A DNA stretch of 64,000 bases from Antitrichia curtipendula (GCA_951230915.1 OX579635.1:35898001-35962000); one strand, 5' to 3'. Positions 1 to 13,418 are shown, counted from the stretch's first letter. Made by a program: numbers and translations. The notes: generated from the letters alone by a model not told the origin.

Positions 1-3000
1 TTAAAACAAAAATATTATCATTCAACAAAAGATGTAAGTCATCAACAATGCAATTTATAAAAATTGGAATTAAAACATATATAAATTTAATATAATACTT
101 AAAAAACTAGAAGTGTTAGTATTATACAAATATATAATATAAATTTGTAAACCATATCTGGAAAAAAATTAAAATTCTTTATCTAATTGAAACTAAAGCA
201 AATGGTATTTCAGTAGGCTTTTATTACTACCATTAAAATAAATAAATCATTTATATTATTAAAAAGTTTCAAAAATATAAATACTGTATTCTTTTAGAAC
301 CTTAATATATCAAGAAATACTTTAAGTTTTATATAATAACCAAATTATTTAGAATTAAAGTTTTACATACAAATATAACTTTAATTGCTAATACTTATAG
401 AGATTAAAATTCATAAAATATTTTAAAGTTTATTGTGTTCAAATCTTTAAAATTTACTTAATTACTAATGAAATTACATTATCAATAACAAAAAATGATT
501 CATTAATTCTAAATTATGCTTAATTTTAGTAATATTTAAAGTATCCTAATAATAAACACCATATCAAAAAATATAAACATTTCTAATTTACTTTATACAA
601 ATAATCTATGACAATTTTTATATTAATATTTGTTCATAGTCATATGAAATGCTCTTCAAATGTAAAAAATTTAGCAAACGAAAGACCAAATAGTCCAATT
701 TTTTTAAAGCCAGTTTAATTAGGTCCTTCATGGATTTTTTCCTGTTCAATTTGTGTAATGCTCTTCATTGATTTTGGTGTTATAAAATACGATCTCACCT
801 AGAGTTTTTTCCCAATGTAACCCTTTTCAACCAAAAATCCTTTGTCGACTAGAACTAAATCGACACTACACTACAATTTTACTTTTAGTTTTTTAGTTTA
901 TAGATGATCAAAAGTAACATTTTACATTTTAAACTAGCAAATCAATATTTTTCTAAACTCTATTCGTCAAATTACAAATCAATTTTGTTTTTGAAATATT
1001 GATTAGTAAAATAAAAGATTACTTCAACTTCTAATTCATAATTTCTATATAAAATTGGCCCTAAAATATAGTTCTAGTATGAAATTTATAATTTATTTTC
1101 AACTACTTCAAATTCAATTAAGGTTATATATTTTGGAAACATACTTAAAACAATGCATTTGGGATGTGTAAATTTATATCATATAGGACTTAAATTGCTC
1201 TTATTGTATATGTAGTCATTATGCTAAGTGGAAAATTCATTTAGGTATATTTAACCCCTAAAGGACCGTTTGTCCCCTAGAAGGACAATTTGGGTCCGAG
1301 CAAGTTCCTACAACCTCAATTTTTAGTGAATTTTAGTGAATTTTCTTAAGGATGTACAGTTTTGTGAGAGCTTCGTGGATATACAATTCTTATTTCAATT
1401 GGTGCCTAGGAGAAAAATTTATGGCACAGTAAGACAAAAATAGAGATTGACAAGCAGCACAAAAAATCAAAAAAAAAAAAAATTTAACTTAATTTTTTTT
1501 GTCCTAGAATTATATATTTTTGTCTACATTTGCAGCTTTGATCCATTCTATTTGGACTCGTGATGAGAAAGTTAAGGACTATCTTAGTTTTTCGGAGAGT
1601 CTAAGCATTTTTTTGAAAAAAATAATTTATAGGATTCATCTTTTAATGCAGTTTTCATAATTTTTTAGAAAAAAATTGTTACATAGGGTTGTATTTGCTT
1701 GCTAGAACAATCTCATCATTGGGAATATTGTATTTCAATTTCATCTTAGAGCTATTAATGATTTAGTTTTTTTGTCAATCTTGAACCTACTTCTACTTAA
1801 TAATTTTTTAATGGATAAAAATTAAGTGTTTTTTTCTTGAATTTTTTTTTTCTAGATACCAAAACTCAAGTATTCAACATAAAAACTTAGAAAATCAAAA
1901 TCGATAGTACAAAAAATTTAAGTTAAAAAGATTCAAAGTAAAAAAATTTAGTCGAGCAAGGTGCAAAAAAACTTCTTTTCTTCACTTTGGATGCAAATAT
2001 CTTGCAATCTTCCATGCGGTCAAAATTTTTGAATTTTCTTCCATACATTCTTCTACTAGCCTACTATAAGATCCTAAAATTAGATGTGCAAAAAAAAAAA
2101 ATTTTAACTAATTTTTTTTTTGCAATAGAAGTGGCACTTTTGAGTGTGTTTTGATGGAGAAAAGACCTCGGTCTTTAGGAGTTAAGAATACTTATGTCAA
2201 TAATACTTGAACTAAAAAAGTATGGATAATCATGTTAATTTTTAATTCTCTAAATTTATTTTTAGTTGAAGCTTTTATACAGGCAATAGAGACAAAATTA
2301 ATATACTAGTATTTGATGTGAATGGCTTTATTTTTTAGACTATCTATTACCAAACTTGCTATCTGACCTTTACAATAATAGTCTTTTTGAAAGTATTTGA
2401 AGAATTAAAATAATAGACCAATTTCATCAAAAAGTTTAAAGATCAAGAAGAATTGTAAGAAATCATTGTTATAATTTGAAATTTTCTATTATAGTGGGTT
2501 GTTTTATACTGAAATTCAATGTCACTAGAAATACTCATATCAAACTGTAGAATAAATATTCTCAATATCTAAAAGAATAATTATTTATTAATTTTTATAT
2601 AAACAAGTATAATTGTATAGATGTTAATTTTAAAATTTGTCTTCAACAACTTATATGACTCCTTGGTGTATTGACTCACTTAATACTTCAATTGATAATA
2701 TAATCTCATTTTATGTCACTTTATGTCACTAAGTGTAAATTTCAATCAATTTCAATTTCATTTTTTTTGGATTGTTCCAATTTTAATCAAAACAATTAAT
2801 TTATTGAGTTTTGGTAATCAAATTATGATTTTTTAAGATTTTCAAACAAGAGTATAAAAAATCACACTTAAAAATAAGAAGTCAAATTGAAATATTAATT
2901 AAATTTGCTTGATTGTTTTTTGATCTTGTAAATAAATGTGAAATATTTTTTCATTTCTTGATGTGATGAAGTATAATTAGAGATTTTAAGATTTTCTCTA

Positions 3001-3291
3001 ATTACTCTATTTTCAATGAATACAAACATATAGCTTCAACTATTTGTATGACACTTTTGAGAAATATGAAATACTTGTGATCTTTTCATTGATTTTTTAT
3101 AATTGATTGAAGTTTTGATAAAATTTTGATGGAAAAAAATCTTGATTTTAAACTTGCCATTGCATGGATTTTATGTATAGAATAAAATAACGATCCACAT
3201 CAAAAATTGTATATTATTTGGTATTACAATAAAAATATAAGTATAATTTAAAACTATAATTTTAACATATATGTAATCTTTTGTTAAATAC
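1..3291. other. AT-rich DNA, no gene recognised
   Basis: Very AT-rich sequence with poly-A and poly-T runs and no long open frame on either strand. If the minus-strand dynein-like exons at 3292-4349 belong to a real gene, its later exons and introns would run through here towards the left edge, but I could not recognise another exon. An imperfect palindrome of about 35 bases lies near 1262-1298 (GGACC...GGTCC arms). Nothing else stands out. Confidence 0.5.
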
Positions 3292-4349
3292 CTGCTTCTC
3301 CGTCTCTAAAAAGTGTTACACCTTTACAACTCATTGTATAGAAATATGGTCCTTCAAGATTGCAATATCGAACAATCTCTAGGTCATAAGGATCATATTT
3401 TGGTGATTTGGGATTTTTTGGTGGTTGTAGATATACAAATTCAGGCCTTGTTGGGTCTTCTTTCAAGGACTCTATATAGACAAATTCTAGTTAAACATAT
3501 GTATTTAAGTAAAAATAATTGAATAGAAACTAGATTGAACAAATTATTATTATTGGAATGTAGTTTAAATTCGAAAATTAATTTGGTAAGAGCAGATTAA
3601 TAAAAACATAAGATTTTTAAGAATAAATCAAAATCATATCATATATTATCACAAAATATTATATTGTTTCTATAAAAAAATTCCATTGTGGTATATAGAA
3701 TATTTTATTGGAAATGCTTGTTAGTTTTTGAATGTCCCATTCTTCATTTATAAAAACTTACATTATATATATTTGAAATGATATATGATTTAAAGTATCA
3801 ATATTGTATTCTTGTTGTTTATGAAAAAATATGTAATTATTAATCTTCTATTTATTTTATAAAATATAATAATATTTTTGGTATTTATAATATAATTATT
3901 TCCATTCTAATATTTGAATGGATTTTAAGTTGTTGCATATGAAAAAATTATTGTACATATTGCAAATAATGATGATAAAATACAAGTGCAAGGAATTTAC
4001 CAAAAAATGGTAACCACATATAATTTGGTTCAGATTCAGAAGTTGCAAGTGCAAACTTTCCTTTCCTTCTTTTCCAAGCTTCTTTATCACTTGTACTACT
4101 TGTTTGTTCTTTATCACTTCTACTACTTGTTTTTTGTGGGGGAAACGCATCTTCTAACTTGGGCATCTCTAAGACTAAAGGGTGACTAAGATGAACATCT
4201 TTATTAGGCCCTGATAGATAAGTTTTAATAGTAGGCCCTCTAAGTCTTCTTTCAATAGAGTTTTCAGTAATTTTACGTTTCTTGGTTATCAAATTATCAT
4301 CTTCTTGCATTACTGAATCGTCATTTATCTTTCCACTTTTTTTATCCAT
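3292..4349 (-). CDS. Possible 5' end of an axonemal dynein heavy chain gene (two exons, partial)
   Basis: Two minus-strand exons can be joined. Exon 1 runs 4349 down to 4001, starts at an ATG and ends at a GT donor in phase 1. Exon 2 runs 3471 to 3292, follows an AG acceptor, needs two bases to complete the split codon, and ends at another GT donor. The matching phases support a spliced gene. Exon 1 encodes a charged, low-complexity N-terminus ending in MWLPFF. Exon 2 encodes KYDPYDLEIVRY followed by FYTMSCKGVTLF, which resembles the conserved N-terminal segment of axonemal dynein heavy chains (a PYDLEVV-type stretch, then YTMS..GVT). That match is from memory of the family. Such a gene would fit a plant with flagellate sperm. 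The remaining dynein exons were not found, so this may be a fragment. The only alternative I see is an unknown AT-rich gene. Confidence 0.42.
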
Positions 4350-5560
4350 TATTTATTTAATAATCTTATGAATACATTTATAATGAGTTAATAAACTTTT
4401 TTATTTCAACAATTTCCAATTTTTTGCTTGAATTCTAATTCATACAACTTAAAATTACATGAATTGCCTTCATAAATTGCCAATTCCTATTAGATCAAAT
4501 ATTCAAATTTCAAAATGATCAAAGTACTACAAGGTTTATATACACAATGTTGTTTCTTCATAAATTGAGTTATTTGGAAAGAACTAGGTCATATATTAAT
4601 ATGTAAGTTCAAGTATACATTGCTTCTAGTTTATATTAAGAATAATAATCTATAAATATAAAAATATTAATAAATGATCTAATTTTATTTTATTTATATT
4701 CAATTACAAAGTGTGACCTAAATCAAACTAATCTTTAGATACAATTGTATTTTTCTTCTAATTTTTATCAATGCTTGCACTCAAGTATTATAAGCCAACA
4801 ATTCAAAAATTTGTGATCTTAAAATAATTATGTATTATAATCCCTCTAAAATGTAAAAAATTTAGAAAATATAAAAATATATTCATTTTTGAAGAATCAT
4901 TTATCAAATACTGCAGAAAACAATTTCAAGTATAATTGCATTTTGGAAATTTAGTAAATATATATAACATGAAAATAAACATTTTCAAATACAAAAAATC
5001 TAAAAATTTATTCAAGAAGAATATAAAGCATAAAATAATGTAGAAAATGCCTTAATAGAAATTTAAAAAAAAAATTCAATCCTTCTAAGGCATAAATCAA
5101 GAAATTAATTGTTCAAGATCTACACCAAAATTAACACTATTGAGGAAAATTTCAAAAAAGGACCTAATAAAAGAATCTATATTTATAACTAAATCTTGAA
5201 TTTTGCAACATCACTCTAACATACAAAAAAATTCCATCAAACTTAGAGTGTCTATAATGTCTATTATTCTAACAACAAAACATAATTTACAATAGTAAAA
5301 ATACAACAAGGATTTAAAAACCCTAAATTTTTGATAAAAAAGCACATAATATTATTAGGGCTTTTCTTGCTCTCCATGCTACCAAGGACGTCCAAGTGAA
5401 GGTTTAAGCTACCCATCTCTACTTCTAGATACCATGGCAATGGTAATTTGCATAGATATTTCTAATGTCGCCTTGAAAGTATGATTGTTGATATTTAGTT
5501 TAAAAGACTACATGAATATTCATTTGTCAATGAAGTATTGATGTACCTTGAAGCCTTGCC
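4350..5560. other. AT-rich DNA, no gene recognised
   Basis: No open frame, RNA gene or clear repeat was recognised. If the minus-strand gene ending at 4349 is real, its promoter would lie in the first few hundred bases here, but no convincing core element is visible in such AT-rich sequence. Confidence 0.4.
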
Positions 5561-5599
5561 TTTGTAGTTCAAATTGTACAACTAGACCGGGACACTTTC

Positions 5600-8500
5600 C
5601 TCAAGGATGAAACCTTGGAGTCCACCTTGTGACCATAAGGTGCATTTGAAGTCAAAACTAAAATAATGGAATGAAGTTAGGACTTGGGACAAAAGTAACG
5701 AAAATTTGAAGCCACAAATGGCATAATGGAAATCATGACTAAATGAATGTAATGAAACCAAGACAAAAACAAAAAAATTTGAAGCCATGATAAAAATAAT
5801 GAAAATTTAAAGTCAAGACAAAAATTATAGAATTTTGATGAAAAAATGATTTATTAGGATTTTTGTACAAGGTTTGTTTTTTCTGAAACCTTACATCCCA
5901 AACATGCATCTAAAATTGACTACATAAGCATTTAAAATATTTAGAGATTTGGTTGATGCTTTAATTTATATTATGTAAATTACCTACCAACTATCCTACC
6001 ACACGGTCCATGAATACCAAAAAACAAGGGTTGCAAAATCTCAATGAATCTCATTGATAATGCAAAATGAAATTTAAGAAAATGAAACACCTCCATGGTT
6101 AGGATTTGGACCTTATATTAGTCAATACAAAAATTTCAAAGGTCACTTCAAAAATTGGCTAAATCAATTTGGACCTAAAGGTTGTCAATAAAACTTTTAT
6201 TAGGATTGAAACTGACATTGAATTTTGGCAAAATGCATTTTTTATAAGAGGTTGTTTTTCAATTCAAAGAATATATTTTAAAATTTGTAGATTTATTTAG
6301 TGTCTCATGTTAACTTAGAAACCTTGAGAGGAAAAGTTTCCTTTAGTGGATGATTTTAGGGAAATCTCAAAAATGAAAAAAAACATTTTTTCATTCAATT
6401 TCATTAGAGGGACTTGCTTGGATTCAATTTCAATTAATGGTGTTGGATTTTTTGTCCTAGTAATATCTTGAGCTTTCCTACATAATCCAAGTATTGTATT
6501 TAAAAAAACTTACAATCCTTTATCTTGATTTGTTTTAGACATAAAAAAGTTTGAATTTTAGCTTGTAGTCTTGTACATATTGCAACATTGATAAGAATTG
6601 TTTTACTATTTAAAATAAATAAATACAACAAATCACATTCATGGATAATTGTAATATGAGGTTCAGAAAATGGTTGCCGACTTGTCATTCTAGAGTTATA
6701 AGTATGTAAACTTCATTTGACATAGATATAGAAGTCTTGGCAAATGTGACTTAGATCCTACATTTGTCAATACAACCCTCTAATATCTAACCCCATTAGT
6801 TGCTTCCAAAAACTTTTAATTTTTATTTGACTCTGAACTTTTTCAAAATGAAATGAACTCTAAAGGTTTCCATTGGTTCTTAATAAAGCTTTTCAACTCC
6901 CTCAATTGAAAAGACACTATAGGCTTCAGTTTTAGTTCTGGTATATGTGGCTTCAAAATTCCGTCTTAGGTTATTCCACCATTTATATCATGGATTTATT
7001 TTGTCTATTGGTTCATTTTGGATTTCTTTTGTTTTAGCTTCATTCTACCATTTTGGTTTAGGCTTCATTTCACCATGCTGGTCAAGGCTAAAAAGGCATC
7101 CCATGGTCGTATACAAAATTCCAAAGGTCACTTTAAAAATTGGCTAAAGTGGTTTCTCTTGTTCTTTGAGGATTAAAAGTCTCTAGATTTCATATTGTTC
7201 GATTTTGGAGGATTGTATTGACTAATAGCCAGTGTTGGATACTACATTTTTTGATACAAAATCCCAAAAATTCAGACCCCTTGCAATAGAAAATGGACCC
7301 TTTCAATTTTCATATTTTTTGACTCCAAATTCCAATCTAAAGTTTTATGGCCCTTATATTCAAAATGAAGTAAAAAAGTTTTCGTATGGGTTCCTTCAAA
7401 AAAAAATTCAACTCCCACAATTGAAAAGACAATCAATTCTTTATAGGTCCATCTTCACATGTGCAAATTAAAGCCTTTTAACTTTTATGTTGTTTTTAAA
7501 ATTCCAAAGTTTTTTACCATTGCTTAAAAAATTAATTGGACCTCGACATTTTTCAATTGGTTCCCTTAAAAAAATCTTTCAATTCCTTCAATTAAGAAGA
7601 CAAATATTATATGGACTTCAATTTTTAGTTGTTTGTATCACTTTGAAATTCCATTATTTTTGTTGTAACTTCAAAATTTTGTTGTTTTCATCTTGATTTC
7701 ATTCCACCATTTTTCAGTTATGATTTTAAATAGATTCCATAGTTACAAAGTGAACCTTATATTTGTTGAAGTCCAAAGTCACTCCAAAAATTGGCTAATC
7801 AAACCTAAAGTCCATAGAATTTTATAATAATTTGAACTTTAGATCTATAAACATGGATTGTTAATTTTCTAATTTTCTAATGGCATGATAAAATAATTTG
7901 CACCACAATGTTCTACATTATATTATAATCCTATGATTGAAATTTTCAAAATGTTTTGGGTATCAATTGTATTTGATATGAATTGTTTTACTTTTTATTT
8001 AGAAATCCATGATAATTTAATTTTTTTTATGACTAATAGAAGACATGTGATTATATCTTTGAAAATAAATACAAAAATCACATTAACCATCAAAGGATGC
8101 AACCCCATATGACCAAGGTAGTGACTTAAATTGCTTCAATCATTGGACAATTAGGTACATTCTAGGGCTTTTTTTTTTGGCTTTTTTTTTTGGCTTTCTA
8201 ATGATAGAGTGTACTAGAACAAAATAATTTGGCTAAAAATGGCAACCAACGGTGCTAGTATGTGAGTATGAAAATTCGAACTTGTGAGCTTTGAGCATAT
8301 ATATATAAGTGGATATACTACAACCATTGAAGGTGCTTATAATATAAACATCTATTATGTAGGTACTTATGTTATAAGTGCACTATAATCATGAAAGGTT
8401 TCTATAATATAGACACCTATAGCATAGTTGTTTAGTCTTCTAGGCTCATCTGCTCATGTGCTCACATAATAGCAACCCTCATGTCATATGTGCTAATGTG

Positions 8501-9250
8501 ATATTTTCTATTCAATATTTGGACGAATCTTGAAATTTAGAGCACTACTATGATATTTTTTATTGCCACTTGGAACTTTATAAAAAAAAAAAGACAACCA
8601 GGTACATTCTTTGTTTCTATAGTGAACAATGAAGTCATCAATTGGACACTATTAGTCCTCGTCATCCTTCAAGATTAAAATAATACGTACTTGCAAATGA
8701 AGTTTGAAAAAGTGATAATAAGCTTGACTTTTGAGGGTTAAAAATTTGTAGACTTCATTTGATATGGAAGTCCTTGCAACTTTGAACTCAATATGGTGGA
8801 TTTGGAAGTGTATGTTGACAAGTATTTAGTGTTGGATCCTATATTTGTCAATATGGAAAGATCCAAGTTGAAAGATCCAACTTGAAAGATCCAAGTTGAG
8901 ATCCATTGGTTGCTTCAAAAAACTTTCAACGCTCATTTTTTTATAAAAAATTCCAAATTCTTTTGCCTTTGGTTTTGTAAATTAATTGAATCCCAAAGGT
9001 TCTTACTTGTTCCTCCAAAATCTTTTGAATTACTTCAATTGAAAAGGCACTATTGGCTTTAATTTTAGTATTGTGAATTCAAAATTCCATTATTTTTATT
9101 TTGACTTTATTCTACCATTTTTATCCTTGCTTCATTTTGTCATTCTAACATGGCTTTAGAAGCCCCCATAATTACAAAGTGGATCCTATATATGTCAATG
9201 CCAAAATCTCAAAGGTCACCCTAAAAATTAACTAAGCTAGCTAGTTTAGA
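5600..9250. repeat. Cluster of diverged dispersed/tandem repeats
   Basis: The same phrases recur with many changes. A segment containing 'cattctaccatttt' or 'cattccaccattttt', followed by 'caaaggtcac' and 'aaaaattggctaa', appears near 6130-6170, 6960-7150, 7620-7790 and 9070-9235. The stretch at 5640-5830 reads like the reverse complement of the 'cattctaccatttt' part and itself contains short tandem units. Copies are too diverged to set unit borders by eye. The short open frames here (for example 6947-7147 and 7232-7471) lie inside these repeats and are not convincing genes. Confidence 0.5.
8270..8480 (+). repeat. Dispersed repeat, inverted partner at 23480-23720
   Basis: About 200 bases, from 'cttgtgagctttgagcatat' through 'tactacaaccattgaagg' to 'gtcttctaggctcat', match the reverse complement of 23480-23720 with scattered differences and small indels. 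No coding potential was seen. It is probably an old dispersed element; its full borders are unclear. Confidence 0.55.
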
Positions 9251-9622
9251 CCTAAAGGTCATCACTTCAATATGGGCTCTACTTTTTTTTATGCTACCTA
9301 CAATGACATATTGAAGATTCTTCAAAGTTTAAAATGCTAAAACCTAGAATTTTGGAAGCTATCAACATGTAAATTGTAATTTTGAAATGTATAACCTAAT
9401 ATTTTATAGTCTATACATTTGTAAATTTATTGGTTAATGAATGAATGATTAAATTTTTTTAAATATTAATTCATTATATTGTTAAAGAAAAGAATCTAAC
9501 ATAATGCAAGGGGCTTCCTACCATTATGAATAATTGCATCTTATGAATGGTATATCAAAGAAACAAACTTCAAAAACTAATTGGAGCTAAAAAAGTTGTG
9601 GCACCAAATTCAAACTCAAAAT

Positions 9623-9757
9623 CACTAGAAAAAACTCATGTTTTTTATGACGCATTTTTTTTAACATCCAATTGTTTTTATATGACATCAAACGTAATAT
9701 AAAAACAAGTGGACATAAAAAAAAAAACGTCAAGAAAAACATGGGTTTTTTCTAATG
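9623..9757. mobile_element. CACTA-type MITE (135 bp)
   Basis: A near-perfect fold-back with ends CACTAGAAAAAACTCATG on the left and, read in reverse complement, CATTAGAAAAAACCCATG on the right. The 3-bp sequence AAT directly flanks both sides (9620-9622 and 9758-9760). Terminal CACTA and a 3-bp target duplication are the signature of CACTA (En/Spm) elements. It has no coding capacity, so it is non-autonomous. A second element with the same length class, similar ends and the same AAT duplication lies at 24022-24154. Confidence 0.75.
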
Positions 9758-11984
9758 AATGTATAAATCCTATAACATTGAGCAAATCCAAATAAAGTTT
9801 AGATTTTTCAAATACTCTAAGTTGTTGTGTGAAATGCCAGATTCAAGGTTAATTGCCAAAGAATATAAATGAGTCACACGCAATAAATTTCATTGAAAAT
9901 AGACACTATATACCACATATATGGCTATACATAATTATATGTGTAGGATCCTATAAGATACCAAAATACATAAATAAAGAGGGACATACATAAGGATAAA
10001 ACACAACACACAATGTATTCTAGGTGATTAGGATAGCACAAAAAGAGTTTAGAGAAATATATTCTTAGCATTAGGAATGACAAACATTCATCCTTCTGTA
10101 GACATGAGGTTCCTTGCATGTGACACCTTAAGCTTAGGAGCAAGGATCAATGTCATGACCTTCATTCTAAGGTTAATTCAATTAATTCAAGAATATCAAT
10201 AGTGCAAGATCCTTTCAAGATAATTTGGACAAATGTTAAATCCCAATAGTATAATTATCAAAAACAATTATTTAGACGAAACTTAGATGAAAGTAGATGT
10301 AAAGGTATAAATTTTCTTGATGAATGTGAATAAAAGTTGGATGAAGTTTGGATCATAATTACACTATTTAAGAATAATATAGACCACATTACATAGATTT
10401 TATCAAAAACGTTGTCAATTTCCATTAGCATGCTTTAGAAAATCACATAATTCCTATATTAGTGTAAGGTAGTGTTATTGCTATAGGATAACTAACTCAA
10501 TTAACTTGTATACCAATACTATCATATTATTAAAGTTGAAAGTCACTAATCCTTAAAAATTTAAGCCATTTTCAAGGTGTTTTGGATCTGAATTTTGTAA
10601 GTTACAAAGAATTGAAGCTCAAAGTACAATGAATCATTTTAAGGCAAAATTAATCATAGGATCTTGTAGAAAGCCAAGTCTTTATCATCTCTTCATAGGT
10701 TCAGCTTCAATACAGGTCATAGATTGCAAGATTATAATGTAAAAGTGAAGGGTACTTCAAAGAAATTAATGTCTTAGCATAGCTCAAATTGTACTTCAAC
10801 TAGCTCTTTCGGACACATAACATTTTAGAAAGTTGGCATCCTATGGTCATTCTCAAGGTAAGCAAGCTCCACATGTATAGAAACAAGTCTTGTGTTTTTA
10901 GGACCAAAAATGAGTGAAAAAATGGTCTTTTAGTAGTGACTACTTCATTATTAAAGTTCAAAAATTATGAGATAAATGAAAGATTTGTCACTAATCTAGA
11001 GTCAAAATTCAAGGTAGAATGATATAGCACAAGGGAAGGTACACAATAGGGAAAAAAATGTGAAAAATGGCTCAACTTCAGGAGTTCAAGATGTATATTC
11101 CAATAGTTATTTGTACCCACACATAGGAAAAATTAAGAAATATGGGAAGACAGTGCCGCTCCAAGTCTAATTTACTATTGAAAAGCCCATTTGAAAAAGG
11201 GCCATAAATAGTTTAGGCTAGGAACCCATTCAACTTCCAAGCATATCACTGTCCAAACTCATTATTGTTCCACTAAAGATTGATTCAACATTTTTCTTTT
11301 GGAATGTTCTTCACATTACCTGCTAGGTGTCGCTTTTATGTAAAAGCATGCCAAAAGTTTTCAACCACCTCTTCCCTATTTCAAATGCTCGGCCTACCCT
11401 TGCTATTACCAAGAGGCGCAATTATGACTATGACCGCCCATGACTAACACATGCTTCCACCTCATTGGGCCGAGTTCCCCCATCCAATGACTCTATTGCT
11501 TCAACCCCAAACCACCTATGCTTTGGAAGTTTTTGTAAATTCAATAGAAAGTCTTCATCTAAATTTAAATACACCAATTGATTAGAAATTCTAACTTTTG
11601 CTTAACTATCTTCAAAAGATTCTAGATTGCTATCTATGTCATTTTCAAGGCATTGACTTTTATATGTTAATTTGTGATTTTTAGAATTTGAGAGGATGTT
11701 CCTTATAGGGCTTAAAATCACTTATGCAAAATGCTAAGGCACTTAAGGCTTGGACTTTTTAGTGAAAGTTATGAATGAATGAAGTTTGACTACTAATCGG
11801 TACTTAAAAACTTCATCTGCTATTTATTTCTAATCTATAACTTAAAATTTACTTTTAATTGGACTTTTAGACTTTGAATTTCAACTAGGTTTCAAGTTTC
11901 CATTCTTATCATTTTGGGATGAATTTCATTAATTTTCATCTATTTAGGTTCCAAACTTCATTTGTTAGTGTCTAGCTTATTTTT

Positions 11985-12155
11985 AATATATTTTCTCAAA
12001 GTTATATGTTTTTGGAAGGATTAGAAAATCATCTACAAGTATTTGAAACTAAACTTGAAGTAAAAACTAATTGTAAAGGTCTAAATCTAGATTGTAACTT
12101 TGACTATGTTTTTAGAGTTCTAATAAAAAAGACTTGGAAAAAATGGTTGAATTAG
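11985..12155 (+). CDS. Short open frame conserved in both arms of the inverted repeat (unrecognised)
   Basis: A 56-codon frame without an ATG at its beginning that reads NIFSQSYMFLEGLENHL and ends KKTWKKWLN then TAG. The other arm has the same frame (27481-27675, minus strand) with only about eight residue differences in the shared part and the same stop position. Just upstream this copy lacks one A relative to the other arm, so its frame does not continue back. I do not recognise the family. It could be a last exon, a fragment of an element's protein, or an open frame kept by chance in two related repeats. Confidence 0.25.
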   Translation, partial: NIFSQSYMFLEGLENHLQVFETKLEVKTNCKGLNLDCNFDYVFRVLIKKTWKKWLN

Positions 12156-12424
12156 GCACTTACGTCATAGTGAACGTCATCCAAGAAGTGCTCAAAGATG
12201 CCTTTAGTGGCACCATGATTCTCCATCTTGACCCTCCTTGGTAACTTGTTCATTACTTAATCTTAGAATTTTAAATACATGTTTGGAAAATTCCAATCTA
12301 CTTCCTACTTCTTCTTCTAGGTCTCTTTTTCTAGTTTCCTTCTACCGTAGTTTCCCTGCTTTTTATTTTCAACTTCATTTTTTTCTTCTATCTTCTATTT
12401 TTTTTACTTTCAATTATTGAAGAC

Positions 12425-12878
12425 CACTACACCAAAGATGATATTTAGTGTTGAGTGACATTTAGTGTTTTTACCTACTAGCTACAACACTAAATCTGAA
12501 CTTGTCCACAATTAGTGTTAGACTTGAATGTGCCGGCTGCAAACTTCAGAGCCTTGTAACTTTTTCAAAAATTCTTCAAATAAGGAAAATGAGATGTTTT
12601 TCGGCATCTACAAAAACTGTAGATGCCAAAAAACATCTCACTTTCCTGATTTGAAGAATTTTGAAAAAGTTACAAGGCTCTGAAGTTTGCAGCCGCCTAG
12701 CCCTAATCGGTCCGATTCTGTCCGTGAACAGTGATATTCCGTCTGATTTGACAACTCTGGTTCACATTTAGTGTTTGAATTGACATTTAATGTTACTTAC
12801 TTTCATAGGGTAATTGGCTTTTAGTGTATGCCTTCGTATTTAGTGTACAAGACACTAAATATCATCTTTTGTGTAGTC
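12425..12878. mobile_element. CACTA-like non-autonomous element (about 454 bp)
   Basis: Ends are inverted: CACTACACCAAAGATGATAT on the left and, in reverse complement, GACTACACAAAAGATGATAT on the right. Interior arms near 12532-12696 form a second strong palindrome ('cagagccttgtaactttttc' facing its complement). The sequence is missing from the matching point of the paired inverted-repeat arm near 27200, which proves it is an insertion. Borders are ambiguous. A CACTA reading gives a GAC/AAC target duplication; the alternative is a TA duplication with a CAC... end. No coding capacity. Confidence 0.68.
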
Positions 12879-12915
12879 AACTTTGCAAAAGAAAACAAAT
12901 ATTCAATTTCAAGAC

Positions 12916-13418
12916 GAACACCCCGAATAATGCAATATTCTTGTCCCCTACTTTGCATTAAAGAACAACAATTGGTCAATCTAAATTTTCTATGGCTAAT
13001 GGAAATTTCTATCCAGATTTTTCCTAATCCACAATCCTTCCTTGTTGCTTAGTTCAATCTCTTCCTACTTCTTCCACTACTTCCTTAGTATTTTGTTCAT
13101 GTTTTTTTCCTTCTAGCAACTACACAAGTTTGTTTGTGATGCTAGTGTGTGAGAGTTTTAATGCAAGAAAGTAAGGCTAAAACTCCTAATCTAATCTAGT
13201 TTGTGTAATAAGAGTTTATTCTTTTGGATAAAACTACCTAGCCCCTTAGATTCCCCAGCCTTGCAGCTTGAGAGGACCTATACTACTGCCACAACTAGGT
13301 TCAAGTCGTCCTATCCTCTGTCCACTGTATTAGCTTGATTGCCTTGAGCATTGTGAAGAATTTTTGTCCAGCTATTGGTTTGTCCGGATAGCACCTAAAT
13401 GTGTAGCTTTTGTGCATC
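12916..13418. other. Unique spacer, no gene recognised
   Basis: Sequence between the end of the inverted-repeat arm and the Harbinger target site. GC content rises towards the right. No open frame, RNA gene or repeat was recognised. Confidence 0.4.

Larger units (their letters stand above)
10173..12915 (+). repeat. Left arm of a long inverted repeat
   Basis: This stretch, without the CACTA-like insertion at 12425-12878, is about 2.29 kb and matches the reverse complement of 27159-29471 almost throughout, with moderate divergence. Similarity begins near 'ttaattcaattaatt' at 10173 and stops after 'caagac' at 12915. The two arms are 14.2 kb apart and enclose the Harbinger element. They look like two copies of one unidentified dispersed element or an old inverted duplication. 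No reverse transcriptase or transposase was recognised inside; only a short open frame shared by both arms (11985-12155) stands out. Confidence 0.7.

Noticed and set aside
1262..1298. Imperfect palindrome GGACC...GGTCC as a transposon end or RNA gene
   Set aside because: Only one copy, with mismatches in the stem and no flanking duplication.
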